DNA of 44,102 nt. Origin: an uncultured Pseudovibrio sp. Its GTDB lineage: Bacteria > Pseudomonadota > Alphaproteobacteria > Rhizobiales > Stappiaceae. A program made the position numbers and the translations under genes. The notes under the pieces are model-generated. The model did no database searches, was not told the origin of the DNA, and saw only the letters and a list, made by a program, of their open reading frames with translations. Below, one piece after another: positions 1-8,301 of the stretch. Position 1 is the stretch's first letter; each line of letters begins with the position of its first letter. The DNA is taken from the NCBI GenBank assembly GCA_947496145.1, contig CANMBS010000042.1:1-44102 (forward strand), read 5' to 3'.

Positions 1-59
1 GAACACTCGAAAGACACAGAAAAACTGGGGCGTAAATACCTTAAAGGGGGATTCAGCAC

Positions 60-896
60 TCAGCTGTAGTCGACCCCTTTTACAGCGCCAGCGGTTAATC
101 CAGCAACGATCTTGCGTTGGAAAATCAGTACGAGAACGACGATGGGAACGGTCACAACAACGGAAGCAGCCATGATGTTGCCCCATGGCAGCTCGTATTT
201 GCTCGCACCTGACATCAGCGCGATGGCAACTGGTACCGTGCGCACTTCGTTCGAAAGAGTGAAGGTAAGCGCGAACAAAAACTCATTCCATGCGCCGATA
301 AAGGCAAGCAAGCCCGTGGTCACAAGCGCAGGCCACATCAGCGGCAGGAAGATGCGCCGGACAATTGTTAGTGAGGAGGCACCATCCACCACCGCAGCTT
401 CTTCCAGTTCTTTCGGCAATTCACGCATGAACGTGGTCAGCACCCAAACGGTAAATGGCAGTGTCAACACCGTATTGGGAATGATGAGGCCGGGCAGCGA
501 ATTATAAAGCCCCAGTGAACGGATTAACTCATACATGCCAGAAAGGATCGCCACCTGCGGGAACATGGAGACTGACAGGATTGTCATGAGCAACAGGCCA
601 CGACCCCGGAAGGAAATTCGCGCCAGTGCGAATGAGGCAGTTACAGCGATTACCAGTGAGAGGATCACAACCGTGGTTGCTACAATCACAGAGTTGAGAA
701 TGTTCGTTCCAAACGGTTGCTCTTTAAAGATGCTTATGTAGTTGCCTATGCTGGTTGATGTAGGCAACGCGGAAGTACTGAACAATTCTGTCCCGGTGCG
801 GAAAGACGTGATGATCGCGTAATAAAACGGGAACACTGAAACGACCACCACTAAGATAACCAGAGCGTACAAACCGAATTTTTTAAAGACACGCAT
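60..896 (-). CDS. Sugar ABC transporter permease, MalG/ThuG type
   Basis: Inner-membrane permease subunit of a carbohydrate ABC importer. The 278-residue protein has about six hydrophobic segments, starting with a strong helix at residues 10-30, and the permease EAA loop (ELEEAAVVDGA...P) that contacts the ATPase. I chose the ATG at 894-896: it overlaps the upstream permease stop as TGATG, which suggests translational coupling. A TTG one codon earlier is possible. Length is usual for the MalG half of a MalF/MalG pair. It is the third gene of a minus-strand operon after the binding protein and the broken MalF-like permease. The ATPase expected for this system is not in the window and may lie just to the left. 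Substrate is probably an alpha-glucoside or trehalose-type disaccharide, judged from the binding protein; this is inference. Confidence 0.9.
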   Translation of the reverse strand: MRVFKKFGLYALVILVVVVSVFPFYYAIITSFRTGTELFSTSALPTSTSIGNYISIFKEQPFGTNILNSVIVATTVVILSLVIAVTASFALARISFRGRGLLLMTILSVSMFPQVAILSGMYELIRSLGLYNSLPGLIIPNTVLTLPFTVWVLTTFMRELPKELEEAAVVDGASSLTIVRRIFLPLMWPALVTTGLLAFIGAWNEFLFALTFTLSNEVRTVPVAIALMSGASKYELPWGNIMAASVVVTVPIVVLVLIFQRKIVAGLTAGAVKGVDYS

Positions 897-1908
897 CAAC
901 CCTGCTCCCCTTCGGAAAGTTTCAGGCGTCCTGCCATGATTGTGAGGGTGGTCATCACTGCAATGATGAGGAACAACAATGTGGCAGCAGCTGAACCGTA
1001 ACCAACCTCTTGAAAGTCCACCAATTGCTGCCGGGCATAAACAGACATCGACATGGTGGATGTAGAGTTTGACGTAAGTACATAGATCAGATCAAAAATA
1101 CGCATGGCATCAAGAGCGCGGAAGATTACTGCAACCATGATTGCAGGACGTATCAGTGGAAGCGTTACTTTGAAGAATACGCGCACTGGGTGAATACCAT
1201 CCACACGCGCAGCCTCATAAATGTCACCGGGGAGCATCTGCAAGCCGGCAAGGATCAGCAAAGCCATAAACGGAGTGGTCTTCCAAACATCGACCATGAT
1301 CACCGCCCACATGGCAGTGTCTGGGTCAAAAGAAGTTCATTGATCACGCCAAACTGGTCGTGCAGCATCCACCCCCACATCTTGGCGGAGACAATGGTCG
1401 GAATAGCCCAGGGGATCAGAACCGCCGTACGCACTATTCCACGACCGGGAATGCTCGTATTTAACAACAGCGCGATTAAGAGGCCGAAAAATGTCTCCAG
1501 GCCCACGGAAATAACCGTGAACCACATTGTGTTCCAAACTGCATTCCACCACTCACCATCAACAAGCAAGCCAAAGGCTTCGCCGTCGTAATCGGCGTAG
1601 TAGTTTTCAAGACCGATGAAAGAGGTTTGAGACAAATCTACAAGATTGGCATCGGTAAACCCAAGCCAGATCGTTCGCACCAAAGGCCAGCCGGCGACAA
1701 CAGCAAGAGCGATCAACATTGGACTTAAGAAAAGCCACGCCGCCTTCAATCTGCTTGAGGTTAATCTGGAATGATGAGTTGGTGCTGCCCCCACAGGCAG
1801 CAGATTGGTAGCTTCGCTCATGTTATGCCCAAACATGCTAGAATAACGAGCTGATGGGGCATTGCCCCTCTTGATTTGCTGCGGAGAGGATACTCCTGCC
1901 CGCAGCAA
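896..1908 (-). pseudogene. Broken MalF/ThuF-type sugar ABC permease (frameshift with deletion)
   Basis: Two abutting reading frames together make one MalF-type permease. The upstream part (1300-1908) has the N-terminal helices and ends in frame at ...FGVINELL, then runs into an unrelated tail. The downstream part (896-1312) resumes at DPDTAMWAVIMVD and carries the EAA loop (DIYEAARVDG) and the last helices. The break lies near 1325-1335. Intact homologues usually have about a dozen more residues between these motifs, so I infer a small deletion whose length is not a multiple of three. The start is uncertain: ATG at 1821 (MSEATN) and 1836, or TTG at 1908, and none has a good ribosome site. Neighbouring genes are intact, so the importer is probably dead in this strain unless another permease replaces it or the break is a sequencing error. 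Confidence 0.85.
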
Positions 1909-1920
1909 GGTAAGTTGAGT

Positions 1921-3201
1921 TTACCAGCCTTTACGTTTGATGCGCTTCAGGCTCTTTTCAAGCTTGGCAACAGAAGTTGCAGCATCCACCTTACCGCTTA
2001 TGGTGTTATGAACGGCATTGTAGAAGGCATTAGAGACTTTGTTGTAGTTGGCACCAGTTGCACGAGAAGGTCGGGCTACTGCATTGGTAAAGGTGTCTTT
2101 CAGATTACCCATAAATGGGTTGGCTTCCAGAATATCTTTGTCTTCATAGAGCGAAGCAATGGTCGGGTTATAGGAAGCTGCCAGTGCACGACGCTTTTGC
2201 TCATCCTTGCGGGTAAGCCACATCACCAGGCTTGCAGCTGCTTCTTTGTTCTTCGAGTATTTGGATACTGCAAGTTGCCAGCCGCCAAGAGTACCGGTTT
2301 GCTTCCCGTTTTCACCGCCTTTAGGCAGCGCCATCACACCAACCTTATCTTTGATTGGGGAGTCTGCGCCCTGAGCAAGTGACCATGCATATGGCCAGTT
2401 ACGCATAAAGACAGCATTGCCGGACTGGAACACCCCGCGTGCATCTTCTTCCTGGTAGTTCAGAACGCCATCAGGAGCGATCGTACCAGTCCAGCTTGCA
2501 GCCATTTCGAAGGCCTGTATCGCCTGCGGATTGTTGATCGTAATGTCGCCTTCAGCATTAACGACATCGCCGCCGCCAAAACTGTCAACCCATTCCAATG
2601 CGTCACAAGTCAGGCCTTCGTAAGCTTTTGCCTGATAGACAAAACCCCACATTTTGTCATTGCCAGCAGCTCTTTCTGCATCCTGAATGAGCTTTGCGCT
2701 CTTCGTCAGGTCAGACCATGTTTCAGGAGCAGGCTGACCATGCTTTTCCAAAAGGTCTTTGCGGTAGAACAGCAGGCCAGCATCGGTATACCAAGGCATC
2801 GCAACCAACTTACCCTTATAGGTGTTGTTCGCTACGATCGGTTGGAAATGCTCCGCCTCGACACCATTGGAGTAAGGCTTCAAATCAGCCAGATGACTGC
2901 CAAGGATGCCTGGCCAGATCACGTCGATCTGAAACACATCTATGTCCGACGAGCCTGTTGAAAGCATCTGCTGGTAAAGTGCCAGCTGCTCAGTCGTAGA
3001 AGATGGTGCCGAAATCACCCGAACAGTGTGACCAGTCTGCTTTTCCCAATCTGCAGCACCAGTCTTACAGATGTCCTGTTCTTTCCCTACACTACCACAA
3101 GTGATAGTGATTTCCGCGGCGCTGGCAATCCCTGCGGACCCGAACACTGCAAGTGCAGAACCGAGTAAGACTGTACGAAGTTTGGATTTTTGCATTCTCA
3201 T
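1921..3201 (-). CDS. Periplasmic sugar-binding protein, ThuE/AglE-like (family 1)
   Basis: Solute receptor of the carbohydrate ABC importer. It has 426 residues with a Sec signal peptide: basic start (MRMQKSKLR), hydrophobic core, cleavage likely after GIASA. The mature part is a two-lobed family 1 binding protein (ThuE, AglE, MalE relatives), recognisable by DVFQIDVIWPGI, a GKLVAMPWYTDAGLLFYRKDLL block and the C-terminal NYNKVSNAFYNAVHNTISG block typical of the trehalose/maltose group. A good Shine-Dalgarno sequence (AGGGAGGAATT) sits 7 bases before the ATG at 3201. It is the first gene of the operon and diverges from the LacI repressor across a 559-bp intergenic region with two operators. 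The precise sugar cannot be read from sequence. Confidence 0.93.
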   Translation of the reverse strand: MRMQKSKLRTVLLGSALAVFGSAGIASAAEITITCGSVGKEQDICKTGAADWEKQTGHTVRVISAPSSTTEQLALYQQMLSTGSSDIDVFQIDVIWPGILGSHLADLKPYSNGVEAEHFQPIVANNTYKGKLVAMPWYTDAGLLFYRKDLLEKHGQPAPETWSDLTKSAKLIQDAERAAGNDKMWGFVYQAKAYEGLTCDALEWVDSFGGGDVVNAEGDITINNPQAIQAFEMAASWTGTIAPDGVLNYQEEDARGVFQSGNAVFMRNWPYAWSLAQGADSPIKDKVGVMALPKGGENGKQTGTLGGWQLAVSKYSKNKEAAASLVMWLTRKDEQKRRALAASYNPTIASLYEDKDILEANPFMGNLKDTFTNAVARPSRATGANYNKVSNAFYNAVHNTISGKVDAATSVAKLEKSLKRIKRKGW

Positions 3202-3391
3202 CAGAATTCCTCCCTTTAGTAACTCTGATTTTTCTTAAGAGCCACCCGCACTGAAACTCCTCCTCAAGCATCAGTAGCAGCAAAACAATATGCGCAATCT
3301 TTCAAATTACTCTGGAAAGAACCGATCTGTGACCGCGATGTTTTTCTGAGCATACCACTCAAAATGAAACACCTTCTGGCTGGAAGTTCTC

Positions 3392-3405
3392 CCAAAGCGC
3401 TTTGG
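3392..3405. promoter_or_regulatory. LacI-family operator O1
   Basis: Perfect 14-bp palindrome CCAAAGCGCTTTGG with the central CG step typical of LacI/GalR-family operators. It lies 190 bp upstream of the binding-protein start and is identical to the site at 3612-3625. The likely binder is the divergent LacI-type protein at 3761. Confidence 0.8.
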
Positions 3406-3611
3406 ATTCTCAAGGTGAACTACTCGCCCCACTGTGTCAAGACGCAGTGGTATACTATTGGAACATCCAAGAGTACAGCCTTGCAGAACGGAGCAAAAAT
3501 GCCGGAATGCATGATCAAATCAATCCTGTTAACCGCTTTCACAGAACCGGGAATTTGCGAATTCGAACGCTTCAGACTTTGAGCGTGAGCTGTTTTGTCG
3601 CAGCTTTATTC

Positions 3612-3625
3612 CCAAAGCGCTTTGG
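3612..3625. promoter_or_regulatory. LacI-family operator O2
   Basis: Second perfect copy of CCAAAGCGCTTTGG, exactly 220 bp from the first (about 21 helical turns) and 135 bp upstream of the repressor start. It overlaps the candidate repressor promoter, so it could mediate autoregulation, and together with the first copy it could form a repression loop. Confidence 0.8.
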
Positions 3626-3760
3626 AAAATTATAAAAATGCGGCTATATTTAGTTTTCTGCTGCAAATTTTGACGAACTCTCAGTTTGCAGCATTCGCAT
3701 CTAACGTAGCTTGACCATCTGGTGTATTGAGAGCTTCATGACTTTGGGGGAGAAATTAGC

Positions 3761-4786
3761 TTGCAAAGAATGACACTAAAAATGCTGGCGGATCATCTGT
3801 GCCTCTCTCCAACGACAGTTTCACGCGCGCTTAATGGTTATTCTGACGTTTCAGAGCAAACCAGAGATAGAGTTGAAAAAGCGGCAAATGAGCATGGTTA
3901 TCGCCCCAATGCAAACGCTCGCCGTTTAGCTACAGGAAAATCCAACGTAATCGGGTTTGCTTTCCCTTCAGAGCTCAACCCTCTTGCTGATCCTCACTTC
4001 GTTGAGTTCCTTGCAGGTCTGTCTGAGAAGGTCTCAGAAACTGATTATGATATTCTGCTGGCAGCATCCAAAAAAGGTGAAGCATCTATCTATGAACGGT
4101 TTGCAGCCAAAGGCAGTGTAGATCTGGTCGTGCTGTCGTGCGTGGACCTCTCTGAAGGTCGCATCGTTCAATTAAAAGAGCTCGGGTTACCCTTCATCGT
4201 CCATGGACGTACGGAGCATTGTAGCTCCTATCCGTATCTGGACATCGACAACTACAGCGTTTTTTACCAACCCACTCGAATGCTGGTAGAGCTGGGTCAT
4301 CGGGATATCGCGATCCTTAATGGGCAAGAACATCTGGTGTTTGCGCTATACCGTCAACAAGGCTGGGAAGCCGCATTACGCGAGCAGGGCGTGGAGCCCC
4401 GCCAAGACTTTGTCCGCAACAGCGAAATGACAGCAGAGCGCGGTTATACACTTTCTCGAGAGCTTCTGGAGCAAAAAAATCGCCCAACCGCACTTGTGTG
4501 CTCGTCAACATTGCTCGCTCAGGGTGCATATAAAGCCGCTACGGAACTCGGACTATCTATCGGAAAAGATATTTCCATAACGGCCCATGATGACGGTCTT
4601 CCGCAAGCCTCCGCTGAGAACATGGATCCTCCACTCACAGTCACTCGCTCAACACTGCGTGATGCCGGAATGGAAATTGCTAATCTAGCAATTCGTCAGA
4701 TTGAAGGTGCTCCCTTATCGGAACTTCAAATACTCTGGAACGCAGAGCTGATTTATCGCAGTTCAGCTGGTGCGTATTCTGGATAA
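3761..4786 (+). CDS. LacI/GalR-family transcriptional repressor
   Basis: Sugar-responsive repressor of 341 residues. Residues 4-60 form the LacI helix-turn-helix and hinge helix (TLKMLADHLCLSPTTVSRALNGY...RPNANARRLATGKSNVIGF). The rest is a periplasmic-binding-protein-like effector domain. I keep the TTG start at 3761 because a GGGGGAG ribosome site lies 8 bases before it; the ATG at 3770 would be 17 bases away. It diverges from the ABC importer genes, the usual arrangement for a local repressor. The two CCAAAGCGCTTTGG operators in between fit this class. The inducer is presumably the transported disaccharide or a product of it (inference). Confidence 0.92.
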   Translation: MQRMTLKMLADHLCLSPTTVSRALNGYSDVSEQTRDRVEKAANEHGYRPNANARRLATGKSNVIGFAFPSELNPLADPHFVEFLAGLSEKVSETDYDILLAASKKGEASIYERFAAKGSVDLVVLSCVDLSEGRIVQLKELGLPFIVHGRTEHCSSYPYLDIDNYSVFYQPTRMLVELGHRDIAILNGQEHLVFALYRQQGWEAALREQGVEPRQDFVRNSEMTAERGYTLSRELLEQKNRPTALVCSSTLLAQGAYKAATELGLSIGKDISITAHDDGLPQASAENMDPPLTVTRSTLRDAGMEIANLAIRQIEGAPLSELQILWNAELIYRSSAGAYSG

Positions 4787-5032
4787 AGTGTGTTACTAGC
4801 GTTTCTCATTGCTACGATTTTGCAAGTGATCGAGAACCACAGTTTAAGGTTAACGACAAAAGTTACGTCAGATCCATTTTGTGCGCCAGCGGTAGCAACA
4901 CCCCTCAATCTGATCAGATATTACCTTTGTGTTCGGTAAGAATGGTTCTGGGGATCTCGCCTAAGCCCTAATACGTGGTTGCGTTGTATTGAATTGATTG
5001 TCGCTGCCATCACTCTCATATTTCGAAGAGAG

Positions 5033-7429
5033 ATGGAGATCGAAATGAACGCCTTGCGAGACCTGATTTTAAAGAATGAAGAGGTTCTTCTTGATCGTGT
5101 TTTTTATTATGCGAACAATCAGGGATATACGCAGTACACAGCAACACTCAGGGAAGCGTGGCGCATATCTATCGAAGGTCTGTCCAGTTCTATAGTTGCA
5201 GCTATCGATGCCTTTGACACTCCACCTGATATTAGTATCAACTCTGATTTTTTAAATCACCCTTTTGCCGCCTATGGGGTTGAGCAGGCCCGAAACCACC
5301 GGGCGAGAGGGGTAACTCTGGGATACTTCCTCGGTCTAACCAAGTATTATCGCTGTGCCTATTTTGATCTGGTGAAATCAAGTGATTTTTCAACGGAAGA
5401 TAAAGCCAGATACAAAGCATATTTGTTGCGGTACTTTGATTTCATGGAGCTTGGCTTCTCCACTGAGTGGAGTGGCTTTAATGAAGAAAAGAAACTGCAT
5501 GAATCTTATGAAGAAAATCGGCGCATAACCAACGAGAAAAACAAGTACCTCACGATCCTTGAGAGCTTGAGCGATCCCATCGTGCTGATGGATGAAAACG
5601 GCAGGGTCAACGATCTCAATTATGCCGCGCAGGCCGTTTTTTGCGGATTGCAAAGCACAAAGATCAAATACATCAACGATGCCACGCGCGATCTGTTGAG
5701 CTGTCAATTACAACCCTACCTGCCTCAGGGATCAGAAGCCTGTTTTACAGATGTCACTCTGAACACAGCAAAAGGGCCTCGTGTTTTTGATATTCGAGTT
5801 CAGCATCTTGTCGATTATAGTCGCAAGTTTCCTGGCATGATTCTCATACTCAATGATATCACGGACCATAAAAAGGCACGGGAGGAGGCAGAGGCGGCAA
5901 ACAGTGCCAAATCCACATTCCTCGCCTCTCTAAGTCATGAAATTCGGACACCGTTGAACGGCGTTCTCGGACTTGCTGACCTTCTCAAAGACACGGAGCT
6001 TAAGCCGGAGCAACATCGATATCTTGATGGTATCATTTCTTCCAGTGAGATGTTGCGCTCAATCCTCAATGATGTGCTCAGTTACTCTAAGGTTGAGGCT
6101 GGTTCGCTTGAGCTTGAGACCATTAACTTCAAAATTCGCGAAGTGATTAAGCAAGTTGTTGATTTGATCCAGCAGGACGCAAATACAAAAGGCATCCAGC
6201 TTCGTGCCAACGTACACTCGCAGGTTCCCGAGTTTATGAGAGCAGACCCGACCAAGATCAGGCAAATTTTGCTTAACTTCGTCAGCAATGCAGTCAAGTT
6301 TACGGAAGGTGGTAGCATCACCATCAATGTGCACATTCCAGAAACTAAAATAAGACATGCACAGTGCCTGACAGTCTCTGTGGAAGACACAGGCGTGGGG
6401 TTACCAGCGGGCGATAACTCTTATCTGTTTGAACCTTTTGTTCAGCAAAACGCGACCACTAGCCGCCTTTATGGGGGAATTGGTCTCGGCCTTGCTATCT
6501 CAAAACGCCTAGTCACAGCAATGGGTGGTGAAATTGGATGCGAAAACAATCAGAAGCAAGGTGCAAGTTTTCACTTCACGGTCCCCTTCTTTGAATCAAA
6601 CCAAGTCGCAGCTCTTGACGAAACTAAGCAGGAAACCTGGAAAGCAAGGCAGTTAAAAATCCTGCTGGCAGAAGATAACAGTGTCAATCAATTGGTGACT
6701 GAAGGTTTCCTTCAAAAAGCTGGGCATGTTTGCGTAACGGTCGATAATGGAGAAGAAGCGCTAACGCAACTGCACCAGCATCACTTCGACTTGGTGCTCA
6801 TGGACAATCGCATGCCAGGTCTGAGCGGCACTGACACGATCACTCGCATCAGAGCTTCACATAACCACAAGATCGCAAGTGTTCCAGTCATCGTACAGAG
6901 CGCAGGTATCTTCGTGACAGATATTGAAAAGAGTTTCACTGCCGGGGCCGACGGCTACCTTGGTAAACCGTATTCTCAAGAAGAACTCGAAGATGCAATC
7001 GCATCCTGCCTTGCAGACAGAACCATGTTCGCTCAAGAATCTCAACAGAATCTGCAAGGCGAGCCGCAGGAACTTATCGATAAGACTGTATTGTTAGGTC
7101 ACTGCGAAATGCTGGGGGAAACTCGTACAAAGCGCATTGTTGATGCGTATACACAAACATCACACTACTTCATTCCTGAGCTGAGGAACCTGATTGCAAT
7201 AGAGGATTTTCCAAAATTAGGAGATAAGGCCCACACTATGAAAGGTGCTTCTTACAACGTGGGTCTCGTTTATCTTGCAAATCTTGCAGAACAGCTGGAG
7301 CAGGCTGCATTGGACGAAGACAAACAAAGGATTCTGGAAATTTTCGGAACGCTTGAAGTGAACTTCACGCTCTCAAAACACAAATTAAATGAAGTCTGGC
7401 TCAATTGCATAACAGAAGCATCTATCTGA
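5033..7429 (+). CDS. Soluble hybrid histidine kinase (PAS-HisKA-HATPase-REC-HPt)
   Basis: Multi-step phosphorelay sensor of about 798 residues. Counting from the ATG at 5033: an N-terminal helical domain (about 5-150, perhaps RsbRD-like, low confidence); a linker and PAS domain (about 170-275, YLTILESLSDPIVLMDENGRV); HisKA with phospho-acceptor His302 (SLSHEIRTP); HATPase with an N box (NFVSNAVKF), DTGVGLP and GIGLGLA; a receiver domain with Asp591 (LVLMDNRMPG); and an HPt domain with His734 (HTMKGAS). No transmembrane helix is visible, so it should sense a cytoplasmic signal. An ATG at 5045 is an alternative start; a TTG at 4979 is unlikely. It is convergent with a TorR-like regulator (17 bp between ends), next to torCDA. 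It plausibly plays the TorS/DorS role, but lacks the periplasmic sensor that pairs with TorT; that pairing is inference. Confidence 0.88.
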   Translation: MEIEMNALRDLILKNEEVLLDRVFYYANNQGYTQYTATLREAWRISIEGLSSSIVAAIDAFDTPPDISINSDFLNHPFAAYGVEQARNHRARGVTLGYFLGLTKYYRCAYFDLVKSSDFSTEDKARYKAYLLRYFDFMELGFSTEWSGFNEEKKLHESYEENRRITNEKNKYLTILESLSDPIVLMDENGRVNDLNYAAQAVFCGLQSTKIKYINDATRDLLSCQLQPYLPQGSEACFTDVTLNTAKGPRVFDIRVQHLVDYSRKFPGMILILNDITDHKKAREEAEAANSAKSTFLASLSHEIRTPLNGVLGLADLLKDTELKPEQHRYLDGIISSSEMLRSILNDVLSYSKVEAGSLELETINFKIREVIKQVVDLIQQDANTKGIQLRANVHSQVPEFMRADPTKIRQILLNFVSNAVKFTEGGSITINVHIPETKIRHAQCLTVSVEDTGVGLPAGDNSYLFEPFVQQNATTSRLYGGIGLGLAISKRLVTAMGGEIGCENNQKQGASFHFTVPFFESNQVAALDETKQETWKARQLKILLAEDNSVNQLVTEGFLQKAGHVCVTVDNGEEALTQLHQHHFDLVLMDNRMPGLSGTDTITRIRASHNHKIASVPVIVQSAGIFVTDIEKSFTAGADGYLGKPYSQEELEDAIASCLADRTMFAQESQQNLQGEPQELIDKTVLLGHCEMLGETRTKRIVDAYTQTSHYFIPELRNLIAIEDFPKLGDKAHTMKGASYNVGLVYLANLAEQLEQAALDEDKQRILEIFGTLEVNFTLSKHKLNEVWLNCITEASI

Positions 7430-7446
7430 CTTTCAAATCAAAAAAC

Positions 7447-8154
7447 TCAGCTGGTTCCGGTGAACACATAGCCAACACCATGCACAGTAGTAATTAATCT
7501 GGGGGCTTTGGGATTTTCTTCAATTTTGCGGCGTAATCGACCGACAAGCACGTCTACGGTTCGATCACTGGGATCCCACTCCCGGTGATTCAGATGATCC
7601 AACAGATTGTCACGTGTCAGCACACGGCCCTTGTTCTCTACCAGTGCTGAAAGAAGCTCGAACTCGCCGCGCGTCAGACGAACATCTTCCCCGTTGGGGG
7701 ATTGAAGACCGCGTTTATCCAAATCCAGCGCCCAACCTGCAAAATACAACACACGTTCATTAACAGGAATGGGCGCACGGGTTGCTTTAACACGGCGGAG
7801 CAGATTTTTGGATCGTGCCAGCAACTCCCGTGGATTGAATGGCTTGATCACATAGTCGTCAGCTTCCATTTCAAGAGCAACAATGCGATCAACTTCGTCC
7901 GTCCGGCCTGTCACCATAATGATGCCAACATCTGACTGCTTTCGCACTTCCTTCAACAGGGTCAAACCATCATCATCCGGCAGGCGAATATCAAGCATGA
8001 TAAGGTCAACATCGCCGCCTGCAAACACCGAACGCATTTGCGCACCGTCCTGAGCCTCAGAAACACGGTATCCTTCAGTCTCAAAATATCCTGAAAGTGC
8101 AACGCGGCTGGTCAGATCATCATCAACGACCAGTATATGTGCCTTGTTTGTCAT
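7447..8154 (-). CDS. torR: OmpR-family response regulator, TorR/DorR-like
   Basis: DNA-binding response regulator of 235 residues. The receiver domain (1-120) has the acidic pocket VVDDD, phosphorylation site Asp55 (LIMLDIRLP) and KPF near residue 105. The C-terminal winged helix follows (LTRGEFELLSALVENKGRVLTRDNLL ... RTVDVLVGRLRRKIEENP ... GVGYVF). The receiver closely resembles E. coli TorR, notably GIIMVTGRTDEVDRIVALEMEADDYV. It is divergent from torC, and the 147-bp gap holds repeated GTTTACA and CACCATTC elements that are candidate binding sites. It converges with the hybrid kinase, the probable phosphodonor. Predicted role: activate torCDA when TMAO or DMSO is present under low oxygen. 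Confidence 0.9.
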   Translation of the reverse strand: MTNKAHILVVDDDLTSRVALSGYFETEGYRVSEAQDGAQMRSVFAGGDVDLIMLDIRLPDDDGLTLLKEVRKQSDVGIIMVTGRTDEVDRIVALEMEADDYVIKPFNPRELLARSKNLLRRVKATRAPIPVNERVLYFAGWALDLDKRGLQSPNGEDVRLTRGEFELLSALVENKGRVLTRDNLLDHLNHREWDPSDRTVDVLVGRLRRKIEENPKAPRLITTVHGVGYVFTGTS

Positions 8155-8175
8155 ATGCTTATTGTCGGCTTGTGT

Positions 8176-8211
8176 GTTTACATTATGTTTACACCATTCT
8201 ACACACCATTC
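8176..8211. promoter_or_regulatory. Candidate Tor boxes between torR and torC
   Basis: Direct repeats: GTTTACA at 8176-8182 and 8187-8193 (11 bp apart, one helical turn) and CACCATTC at 8192-8199 and 8204-8211 (12 bp apart). They resemble the repeated decamers bound by TorR in E. coli (CTGTTCATAT) and recur in the gap before torA. They lie in the divergent torR-torC promoter region. Confidence 0.6.
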
Positions 8212-8301
8212 ATATTTCCTCCAAACGCTATTTACAACCTTAGGCTAATTCTCTGAGCATTAAACGGACCGACTTGTCCGAGAGTGCAAAAGAGATTAAA
8301 G

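Larger units (their letters stand above)
3202..3760. other. Divergent regulatory region between sugar operon and lacI-type gene
   Basis: This 559-bp stretch separates the binding-protein gene from the divergent repressor. I see no convincing gene in it; short open frames at 3364-3635 lack ribosome sites and family features. It holds two identical palindromic operators and, next to the right-hand one, a plausible promoter for the repressor (TTGGAA at 3622-3627, TATATT at 3645-3650, 17-bp spacer). Confidence 0.7.

Noticed and set aside
1300-1340. Programmed frameshift in the permease gene
   Set aside because: Residues expected between the two halves are missing, and no strong slippery heptamer with stimulator was seen; a deletion fits better.
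3364-3635. Small open frames between the sugar operon and lacI-type gene
   Set aside because: They overlap the palindromic operators, lack ribosome sites and show no recognisable protein pattern.
4979-5032. TTG start extending the hybrid kinase by 18 residues
   Set aside because: No ribosome site lies before the TTG, whereas two ATG codons at 5033 and 5045 follow purine-rich sequence.
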